Shown: positions 1-8,946 of the stretch, piece after piece
Layout of the letters: every line of letters starts with the position of its first letter
Numbering within the stretch: position 1 is the stretch's first letter
Source: Devosia salina
GTDB taxonomy: Bacteria > Pseudomonadota > Alphaproteobacteria > Rhizobiales > Devosiaceae
DNA length: 64,000 nucleotides
Direction: 5' to 3'
Assembly: GCF_019504385.1 (NCBI RefSeq)
Contig: NZ_CP080590.1
Coordinates: forward strand, 538,001 to 602,000
Made by a program: the position numbers and the translations under genes
Notes under the pieces: model-generated
What the model was told of the DNA's origin: nothing
The model's database searches: none
What the model saw: the letters and a program-made list of their open reading frames with translations, nothing else

Positions 1-407
1 CGTTGCGCCAGTTCCGCCAGCCGTCCGGCCAGGGTCGCGCCGCTGACCGGCTTGGCGACATAGTCGTGGGCGCCGGCACGCATCGCGCCCAGCGCCGCGC
101 TGACCGAACCGCTCCCGGCCACGGCCAGGATAAGGGCGCCTTCGGCCAGTCGCACCAGCCGGTTCATTGCGTCCTCGATGCTCGGTCCGAGGTCCGTCAG
201 GCTTTCCAGGTCGGCGATGATCACGTCGAAGCGCGTCTTGCGCAGCATGTCCACGGCGGATCGGCCGGTCGCGACCTGGGTCACTCGGGGCGCCACAAGC
301 AGTGCCCCTGCCAAGCCTTCGCCGGTCTGGCGGGCACAGGCAACATCGGCGTCGATCAGCAAGAGCCGGCCGCAGAGCGCGTTGTCGCTTCCGCTCGTCA
401 TCATCAT
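1..407 (-). CDS. Response regulator receiver domain protein (3' end outside window)
   Basis: A CheY-like receiver domain is readable on the minus strand from an ATG at 407 (ATGs at 404 and 401 also fit) and runs off the left edge after about 135 codons. It shows acidic residues at positions 19 and 21, the likely phospho-acceptor Asp66 in IIADLE, and the conserved Lys119 in DYVAKP. The pattern after Lys119 (PVSGATLAGRLAELAQ) matches helix 5 of a receiver domain. The output domain, if any, lies outside the window, so the target is unknown. It is divergent from the ROK regulator at 530, and the AT-richer stretch near 455-500 probably holds promoters for one or both. The family assignment is sound and the role is not known. 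Confidence 0.8.
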   Translation of the reverse strand, partial: MMMTSGSDNALCGRLLLIDADVACARQTGEGLAGALLVAPRVTQVATGRSAVDMLRKTRFDVIIADLESLTDLGPSIEDAMNRLVRLAEGALILAVAGSGSVSAALGAMRAGAHDYVAKPVSGATLAGRLAELAQ

Positions 408-529
408 TGCGCAGTAAACCCTGGTCTGGTCCGTAGTCGGAACGTTCTTGTCGTTTTCCGAATTGTTGCGAATTAGGGTAAATATTCCGTTCTTGCGCCC
501 GTCATCCAAACAACGTTTATCTCTGGCCC

Positions 530-1750
530 ATGCGAAACGAATCCAGTCAGGATGTTTTTGAACCAATTGTGCGCGGCATCACCCAGACGGGTGTCCGCCT
601 GGCCAATGAGCGCGCGGTTCTGTCTCTGATTGCCGGCATTCCCGGGGTCTCCAATGCCGATATTGCGCGCCGCTCCGGCCTCGGGCCGCAGACCACCGCG
701 CGCATCCTGGCCGATCTCGAGGCGCGTGACCTGATCATCCGGGGTGAGGTGCTGCGGGGCCGGCGCGGCCAGCCGGCGACTCCCTATCGACTCAATCCAC
801 AGGGCGGGTATTCACTGGGCGTCGAGATCGGCTGGCAGCACTACGAGGTTCTCCTGCAGAATATTGCCGGTCAGGCAGTGGCTGCGGTCAGGCGCAGCTA
901 CCCCTATCCCGATCCGCGCACCGTCTTCGCCGAAGTGGCGTCGGACGTGGAAATTCTGCTCTCCGGCCTCAACGACGGCCAGCACGAGCGCCTTTCGGGG
1001 ATCGCCGTCACTTCCCCGGGCAATTTCGGGCCACTGCTCGATCTGCTCGGTACGCCCGCTGGCCTTCGCGAGCAATGGGCCGAAATCGACGTCGGTGTCC
1101 GCATGGCTGAAACCACCGGCCTGCCGGTCGTTTGGGTCAACGATGGCAGTGCGGCGGCCTGGCGGGAAATTACCGTCCACCCCACGCCGCGACCGAGTGG
1201 CATTGCGGGCTTCTTCGTGGGCACATTCGTCAGCGGCGGCGTCGTCACCGGCGGCAGCCTGCTCGAGGGGCCCTATGGCAATGCGGCCGATCTGGGGGCC
1301 ATCATCGTTCACGACCGGAGCGGTCGGCCGGCCTATCTGCACCTGATGGCCTCGCTCCATGCGTTGAAACTGCGCGTGCTCGATGGCGGTGGGCCGGCAC
1401 TGCAGGGTTCGCCGCGCAAATGGGATTGGGACCAGATCGAGCCGCATGTGTCGCGCTGGCTTGATGATGCCGGGCACGCCCTGGCGCAGGCCATTCTCAC
1501 CACCACGGCAATGATCGAGATCGACCTGGCCATCATCAACGGCGATCTTCCCGAATCGATTCTGCAGCGACTGCTCGATGGCACCCAGGCCCATCTGGCA
1601 GGCCTGCCGCTCATGCTCGCGCATCGCCCCCGGCTGGCGCGCGGCCGCGCCGGGCCTTCTGCGGTGGTGTTCGGCGCCGCGCAATTATTGCTGTTCCGCC
1701 AGCACTTTTCGCGCGCCTGGGAGCTCTTCGAGCCCGATCCCGCCAAATAG
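530..1750 (+). CDS. ROK family transcriptional regulator lacking the zinc motif
   Basis: This 406-residue protein has an N-terminal winged helix (about residues 20-85, including SNADIARRSGLGPQTTARIL) followed by an ROK sugar-kinase-like fold. The length and order match NagC/XylR-type repressors, which respond to sugars or sugar phosphates. The nucleotide-type loop is GVEIGWQHY, and the Asp of VNDGSAAA is kept. The ROK signature is altered: the usual GHI is GAI in AADLGAIIV, and the CxCGxxGC zinc-binding cluster that normally follows is absent. Kinase activity is therefore unlikely and a pure DNA-binding sensor is the best guess. No sugar transport genes adjoin it, so the ligand cannot be inferred. 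Confidence 0.85.
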   Translation: MRNESSQDVFEPIVRGITQTGVRLANERAVLSLIAGIPGVSNADIARRSGLGPQTTARILADLEARDLIIRGEVLRGRRGQPATPYRLNPQGGYSLGVEIGWQHYEVLLQNIAGQAVAAVRRSYPYPDPRTVFAEVASDVEILLSGLNDGQHERLSGIAVTSPGNFGPLLDLLGTPAGLREQWAEIDVGVRMAETTGLPVVWVNDGSAAAWREITVHPTPRPSGIAGFFVGTFVSGGVVTGGSLLEGPYGNAADLGAIIVHDRSGRPAYLHLMASLHALKLRVLDGGGPALQGSPRKWDWDQIEPHVSRWLDDAGHALAQAILTTTAMIEIDLAIINGDLPESILQRLLDGTQAHLAGLPLMLAHRPRLARGRAGPSAVVFGAAQLLLFRQHFSRAWELFEPDPAK

Positions 1751-1868
1751 GGCGGGACAGAGCCCCGGCGGCGCTTTTTCCGCTGCTGGTGGGGTGCTAA
1801 GTAAAAATGTGTCGAATCCCGGCGCCGGCGCATGGTCCGGAACACTGGCACCGGTGTTCCGGCAAGTC

Positions 1869-3170
1869 ATGCGCCACAAATACAGGGGTTTCAGGTCCGC
1901 CGTGCAGGCTCTTGTGTATTCGTTGATCGCGTTTTCCGCAGCCGGGCTGGGGGCATTGGCCTATTTTGGCCTGACCTTCACACCGGCCAATGCGATTCTG
2001 GTTGCCGTGGTCTTCGCCTGTGCCTGTGTTGTGCTCATGGAGCGCGTGCTGCGCCAGCGCGCCGAAAACCGGCTTGAGCGTGCCATCGAGGATCTCTCCC
2101 GACTCCTGGCCACCGACGCCCAGGCCGGCGCGGTGCTGGGCCAGCGCATCAACGCCATTGCCGACCTCAACCCTGGCCAGCGCCTCGAAACCGTCGAGGC
2201 CGATATTTCGGTCTTGGGCACGGTCATCCGGCAGGTCGCCGAAGCGGTTGCCGAAGTCGAGGACAAGGTGGCCAAGGCCGGCTCGTCCCGGCCGGCGTCG
2301 CAGCCGGCCGATGCGCGCCTGATCACGCCACCACCTCCGCCGGCCCAGCCGACTCCCGTCATCGTCCCTGAGACCGAGCCGGTCATTCCGCTCGAAATGC
2401 TGCGCCAGGCGCTCGACGAGAGCCGCCTGGTCCATCACGTGCAGCCCGTCGTCAAGCTCCCGCAACGCCGGGCCGTGGGCTATGATATGGTGCCGCGGCT
2501 AATGCTCGAGGATGGCGAACTGGCCGAAGCGCGCGATTTCATGCCGCGTCGCGGCGGCAAGGACGTGATCCGCATCATCGAAGGGACGGGCCTTGTCGAA
2601 GCCGTGGCCATCGCCCGGCGGTCCCGCACAGGTGGCCAGCCGGCCATGATGCACATCCCGCTCTCCCGTGCCTCATTGGGCGACGAGGCATCCGCCGAGC
2701 AGCTCCTGGTGACGCTCGATGCCAACCGCGCCATTGCCGGGGCGCTGACTTTCCTCGTCTCCGAGAGCGACTGGCAGTCCCTGACCACGCATGAGCGGGC
2801 CGTGGTCGAGCAAATGGTGCGCAAGGGCGCCGGTTTCTCCATCGCCGGCATGACCTCGCTCCGCGTCGATGTGGCGGATATGGCGGCCCTCGGCGTCCGC
2901 TCGCTGCGCGTCGACGCCGGCCGCTTCATTGCCGCGCCCGAAGCCTTCACCGACTTTCACATGACGGATATCGCCAACTACCTGGCGCGCTTCGAAGTGA
3001 CCCTTCTGGCCACCGGCATCGCCAATGAGCGGCAGATCGTCGAACTGCTCGACAGCGACATCCTCCTGGTGCAGGGCGACTATATCGCCGCCCCCGGCCC
3101 GGTGCGCTCCGACCTGACGCTGGATTCGACCCGTACCGTCACCCCGCAATTGCGCCGCGCCGAGCTCTAG
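1869..3170 (+). CDS. Membrane protein with degenerate EAL domain
   Basis: The 433-residue protein starts at ATG 1869; the open frame extends further upstream but overlaps the ROK gene there. Two hydrophobic segments lie at about residues 12-33 and 38-57. They are followed by a helical, probably coiled region (60-135), a proline-rich linker around 150-172 and a C-terminal EAL-like domain (about 175-415). QP at 192-193 is recognisable. The catalytic EAL signature is GYDMVPRL rather than GYEALLR, and the DDFG and lysine motifs are not present (GFSIAGM and LRVDAGRF stand in their places). Cyclic-di-GMP hydrolysis is therefore unlikely, and a binding or scaffold role is more plausible. Its stop codon shares a CTAG tetranucleotide with the convergent chemotaxis gene. 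Confidence 0.8.
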   Translation: MRHKYRGFRSAVQALVYSLIAFSAAGLGALAYFGLTFTPANAILVAVVFACACVVLMERVLRQRAENRLERAIEDLSRLLATDAQAGAVLGQRINAIADLNPGQRLETVEADISVLGTVIRQVAEAVAEVEDKVAKAGSSRPASQPADARLITPPPPPAQPTPVIVPETEPVIPLEMLRQALDESRLVHHVQPVVKLPQRRAVGYDMVPRLMLEDGELAEARDFMPRRGGKDVIRIIEGTGLVEAVAIARRSRTGGQPAMMHIPLSRASLGDEASAEQLLVTLDANRAIAGALTFLVSESDWQSLTTHERAVVEQMVRKGAGFSIAGMTSLRVDVADMAALGVRSLRVDAGRFIAAPEAFTDFHMTDIANYLARFEVTLLATGIANERQIVELLDSDILLVQGDYIAAPGPVRSDLTLDSTRTVTPQLRRAEL

Positions 3171-5635
3171 GCCTGGACCCGGGCTGCGTCAGGATGGCTA
3201 GCGCCACCCAACCGCTTTTTCAATCCATTGATCAGGCCGCGCGCGCCGGCCTCCGTTTGCTCCGCTTCCTGGCCCGGCTCCGCGGCCGTCAGGGTGAAAG
3301 TCCCGATCACGCGGTCCAGCTCGGCCGCCTGCGCTTCGGTCTGCTCGATGGCGGCATTGGTCTCTTCCACCAGCGCTGCATTGTGCTGGGTCATCTCGTC
3401 GAGCTGGCGCACCGCCATGTTGACCTCCTCGATCGAGGCCGCCTGTTCCCGGCTGGCGCGGGCCATGCCCGTCAGCATCGTGGCATTGGCGCTGATCCCG
3501 GCCTGCACGGCCAGCAGCCGCTCGGCCGCCTCAGCGACCAGCTTCGAGCCGCCGCCAACCTCGCTGGCGCTCTGCTCCACCAGGGCCTTGACGTCGGCCG
3601 AGGCCTGCGCCGCACTCTGCGCCAGCCGCCGCACTTCCACCGCCACCACGGCAAAGCCCTTGCCCGCTTCACCGGCACGGGCCGCTTCCACCGAAGCGTT
3701 GAGCGCCAGCAGATTGGTCTGGAAGGCGATGTCGTCGATCAGCCCGATAATGTTGGAAATCTTGGCCGAAGACTGGGTGATGCGCTCCATGGCCTCCGTG
3801 GCTTTGCTCATCACCGCGCCGCTGGCTTCCGCTTCTGCCGAGACGGTGCGCGCCTTGCCGCTGGCATCCTCTGCCTGGCTGGCGTTTTCGCTGACCACAT
3901 TGCGCAATTGTTCCATGGCCGCGGAAGTCTCCTCGATCGTGGCGGCCTGCCGTGTGGTCCGCTCGGAAAGATCATTTGCCCCGGCCAGGATTTCGCCCGT
4001 GGCTGTCTTCAGCGCCCCGGAGGTCTGGCGCAACTGGACGATGACCTGCCCGAGCTGCTCGGCAACGCCATTGGTGTCCGATTTGAGACGCGCAAAGGCG
4101 CCCTTGTAGCTGCCGTTGACGCGCTGCGACAGATCGGCCTTGGCCAGCGCCGAGAGTACCTCGCCGGTTTCCCCGATGCCGCGCTCCACCGTCGCCAGCA
4201 ATTCATTGACATTCTCGGCCAGGCGCTTGAGTTCGGGGTTGGAAAGATCGGTTTCCGCCCGCAGCGAAAAGTCGCCGTCGATAGCCGCGCCCACCACGCG
4301 GTCGATGTCCTGCTGCAGCGCTTCGACCATGCGCACCTGCTGGGCGCGTTCGGCATTCATGCTGTCCTCGGCGGCGCGCAATTCGGCGATGCGCAAGCCG
4401 TTCTGCCGGAACACTTCCACCGCCTCGGCCATCGCCCCCAGTTCGTCGGCGCGGCCCAGTCCCGGGACTGTCATGTCCAGCTGGTCGCCCGCGATGCCGG
4501 TCATCGCCCCGGTCAACCGTCCCACCGGCCGGGTGATGGTCCGCGCGATCAGCACGCTGCCCAGCGCCGAAAGGGCCAGCAACGCCGCCCCGATCACCAG
4601 CATAATGTTCCGCAGCATGTGCGAAGGCGCCAGGATGTCCGAAGCGTTTTCCAGGGCCACCACGGCCCAGTCGGACCCGCCGAAGGAGATCGGCATCGCC
4701 TTGCCGATCATCTGTTCGCCATCATGGTCCACCGGTCCCAGGCCCGCCGTACCGGCCAGCGCATTGGTGACGATCTCGCCGCCCAGCGAAGTCGAAAGCG
4801 CGTCGTCATTCTCGGTCTTGGGAGAATCATTGCGCACCAGCCCGTCCTGGCCGACGAGGAACACATCGCCGCTCTCGCCCAGCCCCTTGGTGCGGCTCAG
4901 CACTTCGCTGATACGGCCCAGCGGCATCTGGTAGGCGAGCACGCCCGCCTGCAATCCCTGGTCATAGACCGGTGCGGCGATGAAGCTCGCCGGCGCGCCG
5001 CTCGGACCATAGGGCGCGAAATCGGTCAGGAACACATCGCCCGGATTGCCCGCCATGGCCGCCCGCACCACCTTGCCCAGGTCGCTCCCGGCCCATGGCC
5101 CGCCACCGTCGGCAAAGCTGGTGCCGAAATCGGCCTCCTTCTGCACCGAATAGACATTGTTGAAGTCGAGATCGAACAGGAAAATATCGTAATAGCCGCG
5201 CGTTTCGAGCAGGCTGCGGAACTCGTCATGCTGCTTGCGGTGGATCTGGTCATAGACCGAGAGCTTTTCCGAAGTGTCGAGCAGCAGGCGTTCCCCATGC
5301 GGATGCGGATTGCTCGCCACATAGGCGTCCTGCAACAGCGTGGCGGGGTCCCCCTGGCCCTTGAGCGAATGCACCGCCCCGGCAAACGAATAGAGCGCGG
5401 CCGCCACATCGCTGCGATTGGCGAACAGGGTCAGGTCCTGCCGCACTTCGCTGAGATAGGCATCCAGCGCCGCCGTGGCATTGTCCGCCGCCGCATCGAG
5501 CCGCTGCTCGGCCTGGCTGGTGACGATCGCATCGCTGCTGAAATAGGCCGCAAGTCCCAGGCTGGCGCCGGTTGCCATGGCAATGCCGACCACCATGATC
5601 GGCAGGCGGAGCGAGAGTTTCATTTGGCTGAACAT
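3167..5635 (-). CDS. Methyl-accepting chemotaxis protein
   Basis: This 822-residue chemoreceptor has TM1 at about residues 9-32, a large periplasmic cache-like sensor domain, and TM2 (LRNIMLVIGAALLALSAL) before HAMP units. At least two HAMP-like stretches precede the methyl-accepting coiled coil. The signalling tip is classical, with DDIAFQTNLLALNASVEAAR. No CheR-tethering pentapeptide is visible at the C-terminus, which ends AARVQA. The start chosen is the ATG at 5635 with AGGTG ten bases upstream and a basic MKLSLRLP lead into TM1; an ATG 13 codons earlier at 5674 is also possible. The stimulus is unknown. The gene is convergent with the degenerate EAL gene and divergent from the HAD gene. 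Confidence 0.93.
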   Translation of the reverse strand: MFSQMKLSLRLPIMVVGIAMATGASLGLAAYFSSDAIVTSQAEQRLDAAADNATAALDAYLSEVRQDLTLFANRSDVAAALYSFAGAVHSLKGQGDPATLLQDAYVASNPHPHGERLLLDTSEKLSVYDQIHRKQHDEFRSLLETRGYYDIFLFDLDFNNVYSVQKEADFGTSFADGGGPWAGSDLGKVVRAAMAGNPGDVFLTDFAPYGPSGAPASFIAAPVYDQGLQAGVLAYQMPLGRISEVLSRTKGLGESGDVFLVGQDGLVRNDSPKTENDDALSTSLGGEIVTNALAGTAGLGPVDHDGEQMIGKAMPISFGGSDWAVVALENASDILAPSHMLRNIMLVIGAALLALSALGSVLIARTITRPVGRLTGAMTGIAGDQLDMTVPGLGRADELGAMAEAVEVFRQNGLRIAELRAAEDSMNAERAQQVRMVEALQQDIDRVVGAAIDGDFSLRAETDLSNPELKRLAENVNELLATVERGIGETGEVLSALAKADLSQRVNGSYKGAFARLKSDTNGVAEQLGQVIVQLRQTSGALKTATGEILAGANDLSERTTRQAATIEETSAAMEQLRNVVSENASQAEDASGKARTVSAEAEASGAVMSKATEAMERITQSSAKISNIIGLIDDIAFQTNLLALNASVEAARAGEAGKGFAVVAVEVRRLAQSAAQASADVKALVEQSASEVGGGSKLVAEAAERLLAVQAGISANATMLTGMARASREQAASIEEVNMAVRQLDEMTQHNAALVEETNAAIEQTEAQAAELDRVIGTFTLTAAEPGQEAEQTEAGARGLINGLKKRLGGASHPDAARVQA

Positions 5636-5867
5636 CGGAGGTCTGCACCTGTTTGTGGCATTGCGCCCGGACATGAATTGCCCCGGTTGCGGCTCCTCCG
5701 CCCGCGCCCACGGCTTTCCGAACCATAGGAATCGAGTGGTTAACGAAGCGAGTCTGCGCCCGTCATCGAAGCGTCACCTCAGCTTTTTGCTTGATCCCCG
5801 GGCGCAAACTGCCACATAGCTCCCCAAGCTGTTTCGTCCCCAACGCCATTCCATGCCAAGGCAAGTC

Positions 5868-6734
5868 ATGACGTCGCCCCTGCCCACCATTTCCGGCCTC
5901 TCTGAGCTCGCGGGCCGCTACGACGCGGTGCTGAGCGATGTCTGGGGCGTCATCCACAATGGCGTCTCGGCCTTTCCCGAGGCCGTCGAGGCCCTGCGCG
6001 CCTTCCGCCGCGCCGGGGGCAGGGCGGTGCTCATCACCAATGCGCCGCGCCCCTCGGCGCCCATCATCGCCATGCTCGACCGGCTCGGCGTGCCGCGCGA
6101 CGCCTATGACGCCATCGTCTCCTCGGGCGATGCCACCCGCGCCATGATCGCCCGCTATCGCGGCCGCGCCATCCATCATGTGGGTCCGCCCACCGAGGAC
6201 GATGCTCTTTATGATGGTCTCGATGTGCGCCGCACCGGTCCCGAAGAGGCCGAGGTCGTCGTCGTGACCGATCTCGATACGGATGACGACACCCCCGAAA
6301 TGTATCGCGAGCGCGCCCGGCTCTGGCTGAGCCGCAAGCTCCCCATGATCTGCGCCAATCCCGACCGTGTCGTCGAGCATGGCGACAAGATCATCTATTG
6401 CGGCGGGGCGCTGGGGGACCTTTATTCGGCTATGGGCGGCATGGTGCACATGGCCGGCAAGCCCTATCCGCCCATCTACGAGCAGGCTTTCGCCCTGGCC
6501 GAAAAGGCCGCCGGTCGTGCGCTGGACAAGTCCCGCGTCCTGGCCATTGGCGACAGCGTGCGCACCGATGCGGCCGGAGCGGCCCAGTTCGGCGTCGACC
6601 TGCTGTTCATCACCGGCTCCATCCACGCCGCCGAACTCGATGCCTTCGGCAAGCCCGACCCGCAGGCCATCGCCGACCTGCTCGAGCCCAGCCGGGCCCA
6701 TGTCTCCGGCTATCTGCCGCGCTTGAGCTGGTAG
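5868..6734 (+). CDS. HAD-superfamily class IIA hydrolase (TIGR01459-like)
   Basis: This 288-residue protein has the HAD nucleophile motif near its start (LSDVWGVIHNG, with the second Asp replaced by Val-Trp as in this subfamily), a Thr motif (VLITNAPR), and the late acidic motif GDSVRTDAAGA. A cap domain of the NagD type sits between them. Length and motifs fit the TIGR01459 group of alphaproteobacterial HAD-IIA proteins, predicted small-molecule phosphatases of unknown substrate. The ATG at 5868 has AAGG six bases upstream; an in-frame ATG at 5853 is less well placed. It is followed after six bases by ribF, so the two are probably co-transcribed, and a flavin-related or nucleotide-phosphate substrate is possible but unproven. 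Confidence 0.85.
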   Translation: MTSPLPTISGLSELAGRYDAVLSDVWGVIHNGVSAFPEAVEALRAFRRAGGRAVLITNAPRPSAPIIAMLDRLGVPRDAYDAIVSSGDATRAMIARYRGRAIHHVGPPTEDDALYDGLDVRRTGPEEAEVVVVTDLDTDDDTPEMYRERARLWLSRKLPMICANPDRVVEHGDKIIYCGGALGDLYSAMGGMVHMAGKPYPPIYEQAFALAEKAAGRALDKSRVLAIGDSVRTDAAGAAQFGVDLLFITGSIHAAELDAFGKPDPQAIADLLEPSRAHVSGYLPRLSW

Positions 6735-6740
6735 GTTTCC

Positions 6741-7715
6741 TTGTCCGGCTTCACCCGCCTTTCCAGCCTGGCCGATCTGCCCGCAGCGCTGCGCGGCGCT
6801 TATGTCGCCATCGGCAATTTCGACGGCCTGCATCGCGGCCATCAGTCGATCATCGCGGCGCTGCGTGATCGCGCCGCGGCCGCCGGCGTCCCGGCGCTGA
6901 TGCTGACCTTCGAGCCGCATCCGCGAGACGTCTTCGCGCCGGCCCCCTTCATGTTCCGGCTGACCCAGGGCGATGCCAAGGCGCGCCTGGCCGAGGCCAT
7001 GGGGCTCGACGGCATCATCATCCTGCCATTCGACCGCGCCTTCTCGCAGAACGAGGCCGAAATCTTCGTCGAGACCATGCTGGTCGAGCAATTGGGCGTG
7101 CGGGGCGTGATTGTCGGCTCGGACTTCCATTTCGGCCGCCAGCGCCGTGGCACGCCGGCCTTCCTGCGTGCCGCCGGCGAACGGCTTGGCTTTGCCGTCG
7201 AAACCCTCGATCTGATGGACGAGGGCGACGAGGTCATTTCCTCCTCGCGCATCCGCGCCGCCTTGTCCGAAGGCGCGGTGACCGCCGCCAACCGGCTCCT
7301 GGGCTACCATTGGTTCTTCGATGGCTGCGTGGTCAAGGGCGACCAGCGCGGCCGCGAGCTGGGCTTTCCCACCGCCAATACCGTCACGCCCACCGGCTTC
7401 CAGCTGGCGCAGGGTATCTATGCGGTGCGGGCCCGGCTGGGCGAGCGGCTGTTCGACGGCGTGGCCGCCTATGGCAAGCCCATGTTCGACAACCAGCTTC
7501 CGCCCTTCGAGACGCATCTGTTCGATTTCGACGAAGACATCTATGGCCAGACACTGGCAGTGGCCCTGATCGGACATATTCGCGGCCAGGAAGTGTTCTC
7601 GGGCCTCGACGAGCTCATCGCCGCCATGGATCGCGACTCGCGCAAGGCCCGCGCCATGATCGCTGCCGCCCGCCCGATCAGCCCGCTGGACCGGCAGCTG
7701 GGCTTTCTCGTCTAG
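6741..7715 (+). CDS. ribF: Bifunctional riboflavin kinase / FAD synthetase
   Basis: RibF phosphorylates riboflavin to FMN and then adenylylates FMN to FAD. The 324-residue protein carries the N-terminal FAD synthetase domain with GNFDGLHRGHQ (the HxGH nucleotidyltransferase motif) and the ISSSRIR motif near residue 170. The C-terminal flavokinase domain has GRELGFPTANT and the YGKPMFDN/ETHLFDFDEDIYG region. The reading frame starts at a TTG at 6741, six bases after the HAD gene, which suggests translational coupling. Length and domain order are normal for the family. A palindromic intergenic element follows at 7771-7866 and may end transcription. Confidence 0.96.
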   Translation: MSGFTRLSSLADLPAALRGAYVAIGNFDGLHRGHQSIIAALRDRAAAAGVPALMLTFEPHPRDVFAPAPFMFRLTQGDAKARLAEAMGLDGIIILPFDRAFSQNEAEIFVETMLVEQLGVRGVIVGSDFHFGRQRRGTPAFLRAAGERLGFAVETLDLMDEGDEVISSSRIRAALSEGAVTAANRLLGYHWFFDGCVVKGDQRGRELGFPTANTVTPTGFQLAQGIYAVRARLGERLFDGVAAYGKPMFDNQLPPFETHLFDFDEDIYGQTLAVALIGHIRGQEVFSGLDELIAAMDRDSRKARAMIAAARPISPLDRQLGFLV

Positions 7716-7770
7716 GCCAATGAAGCACCAGAGGCCGTTCCGTTCCGACGGACGTCGCTGGAAACGCCTT

Positions 7771-7866
7771 AGAGCGCTTTCAGCAAAAGTGGACACCACT
7801 TTTGCGGTTCGAAGGCGCGGCAAAACAAAGAGATAGAGCTCCCGTTCTGATTCAATCAGAACGGGA
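7771..7866. repeat. Intergenic mosaic element with two perfect stem-loops
   Basis: Between the convergent ribF and luxR-type genes lies a repeat-like element with two hairpins. The first is GCAAAAGTGG (7783-7792) with a 3-base loop and its exact complement at 7796-7805. The second is a 13-bp stem beginning TCCCGTTCTGATT at 7840 with its complement ending at 7866. The linker contains AAAACAAAGAGATAGAGC. This arrangement resembles intergenic palindromic elements common in Hyphomicrobiales genomes. It could also act as a bidirectional terminator. It is a different family from the CCTCCCCC-type elements elsewhere in the window. Confidence 0.75.
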
Positions 7867-7872
7867 ATTGCC

Positions 7873-8946
7873 CTAGTGGTCGTCGAGCAAGAGGCGCACC
7901 AGCTCGGTCTGCCGCCTGACGCCGGTCTTGTCGAAAATGCTGGTCAATTGCGAGCGCGCGGTGGTGTCCGAAACCCCGCGCAGTTCCGCGGCGGCCTTGC
8001 GGCTGCCGGTCTCTACCACCGCCAGCGCCAGTTCGGCTTCGGCGCGGGTCAGCCCATAAAGGCGGCTCAATGCCGAAATCCGCACCCGCAATTTGCCCTT
8101 CGGGTCGGTCACCAGCACGATGGCGCCGGGGCGCTGGGGTGTTGGGAACGCAAAATTGCCCGGAACCGGCGCGCATTGCACGCTCAGCGGCCCATCCGGC
8201 CCTGCCAGCTGCATCCGTCCACCGCCGAGGTCGGGGGTGAACAGGCAACGCGTGATCAATTGGGCAAGGGCACTATCGCTCTGCGGCTCGGGACCGCGAA
8301 GCTGCCCGTCGCGCACCTGCAGGCGGCCATCGGCCAGCATGTCCTGTGCCTGTCCGTTGAGGTCCAGCACATGTCCCGTGCGATCCAGAAACAGGGCGCC
8401 CAGTCCCGCGATGTCGAGCGTGTCCAGCGTCAGCCGGTTGGCCAGCCGCAACTGCTTCAGCACGCGCCATTGCTCCACGGCCTTTTGCAGGTCGGGGGCA
8501 AAGGCGCGCAATGTCTCGATTTGGTTCGAGGTCGCGGGGGCTCGCGTATTGACCACGAGGGCGCCCACCCATCCGGTCGAGCTGCCCAGGCTGAGGGCGA
8601 CGCCATGGTTGAAGCTCTGGGGAACGCACCACAGATTGTAGAGGTCGCTCCGGCTGAACTGCGCGAATTCAGGCAGTTCCTCGGTCTGCGTCACGGTGCC
8701 CGCCTGTTGCCGCAGCACCGCATGCATCAGGCTGTTCTGCTGGTGATAGGTCTCGTGATAGAGCCCCGTAAACCCGGGGTCGGTATGGGGCGCGATCATT
8801 TCGTGGACGCCGCCCGGCTGGGCACCACCCATCGCCACTTCTGTTGCGCCCAGATGACTGGCGAAGCGCATAAGAAAAGCCGGCCAGGCCGCATCGTCTA
8901 GAGCGGTATCGCTGAGCTCGCTGCGTAGTCTTTCCTGCAAATTCAT
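7873..8946 (-). CDS. LuxR-type helix-turn-helix transcriptional regulator
   Basis: This 357-residue protein ends in a LuxR/FixJ-type helix-turn-helix at about residues 295-352 (LTRAEAELALAVVETGSRKAAA, then VSDTTARSQLTSIFDKTGVRRQTELVRLL). The N-terminal 290 residues look like a PAS/GAF-type sensory region with no clear membrane segment. No receiver domain and no acyl-homoserine-lactone-binding signature are apparent. It is likely a soluble one-component regulator. GGAG lies shortly before the ATG at 8946. Its divergent neighbour is the polyproline protein gene at 9176, which may be a target, although the sequence gives no operator to prove it. Confidence 0.85.
   Translation of the reverse strand: MNLQERLRSELSDTALDDAAWPAFLMRFASHLGATEVAMGGAQPGGVHEMIAPHTDPGFTGLYHETYHQQNSLMHAVLRQQAGTVTQTEELPEFAQFSRSDLYNLWCVPQSFNHGVALSLGSSTGWVGALVVNTRAPATSNQIETLRAFAPDLQKAVEQWRVLKQLRLANRLTLDTLDIAGLGALFLDRTGHVLDLNGQAQDMLADGRLQVRDGQLRGPEPQSDSALAQLITRCLFTPDLGGGRMQLAGPDGPLSVQCAPVPGNFAFPTPQRPGAIVLVTDPKGKLRVRISALSRLYGLTRAEAELALAVVETGSRKAAAELRGVSDTTARSQLTSIFDKTGVRRQTELVRLLLDDH

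Noticed and set aside
1578..1868. Upstream extension of the EAL-like gene into the ROK gene
   Set aside because: The extension is the third frame of the ROK gene; a normal start at 1869 gives two membrane segments at the N-terminus.
3194..5728. An 844-codon plus-strand frame over the chemoreceptor gene
   Set aside because: Antisense shadow of a well-supported chemoreceptor.
5763..7823. A 686-codon minus-strand frame over the HAD and ribF genes
   Set aside because: Antisense shadow; composition (Gly/His/Asp-rich without motifs) is that of reversed high-GC codons.
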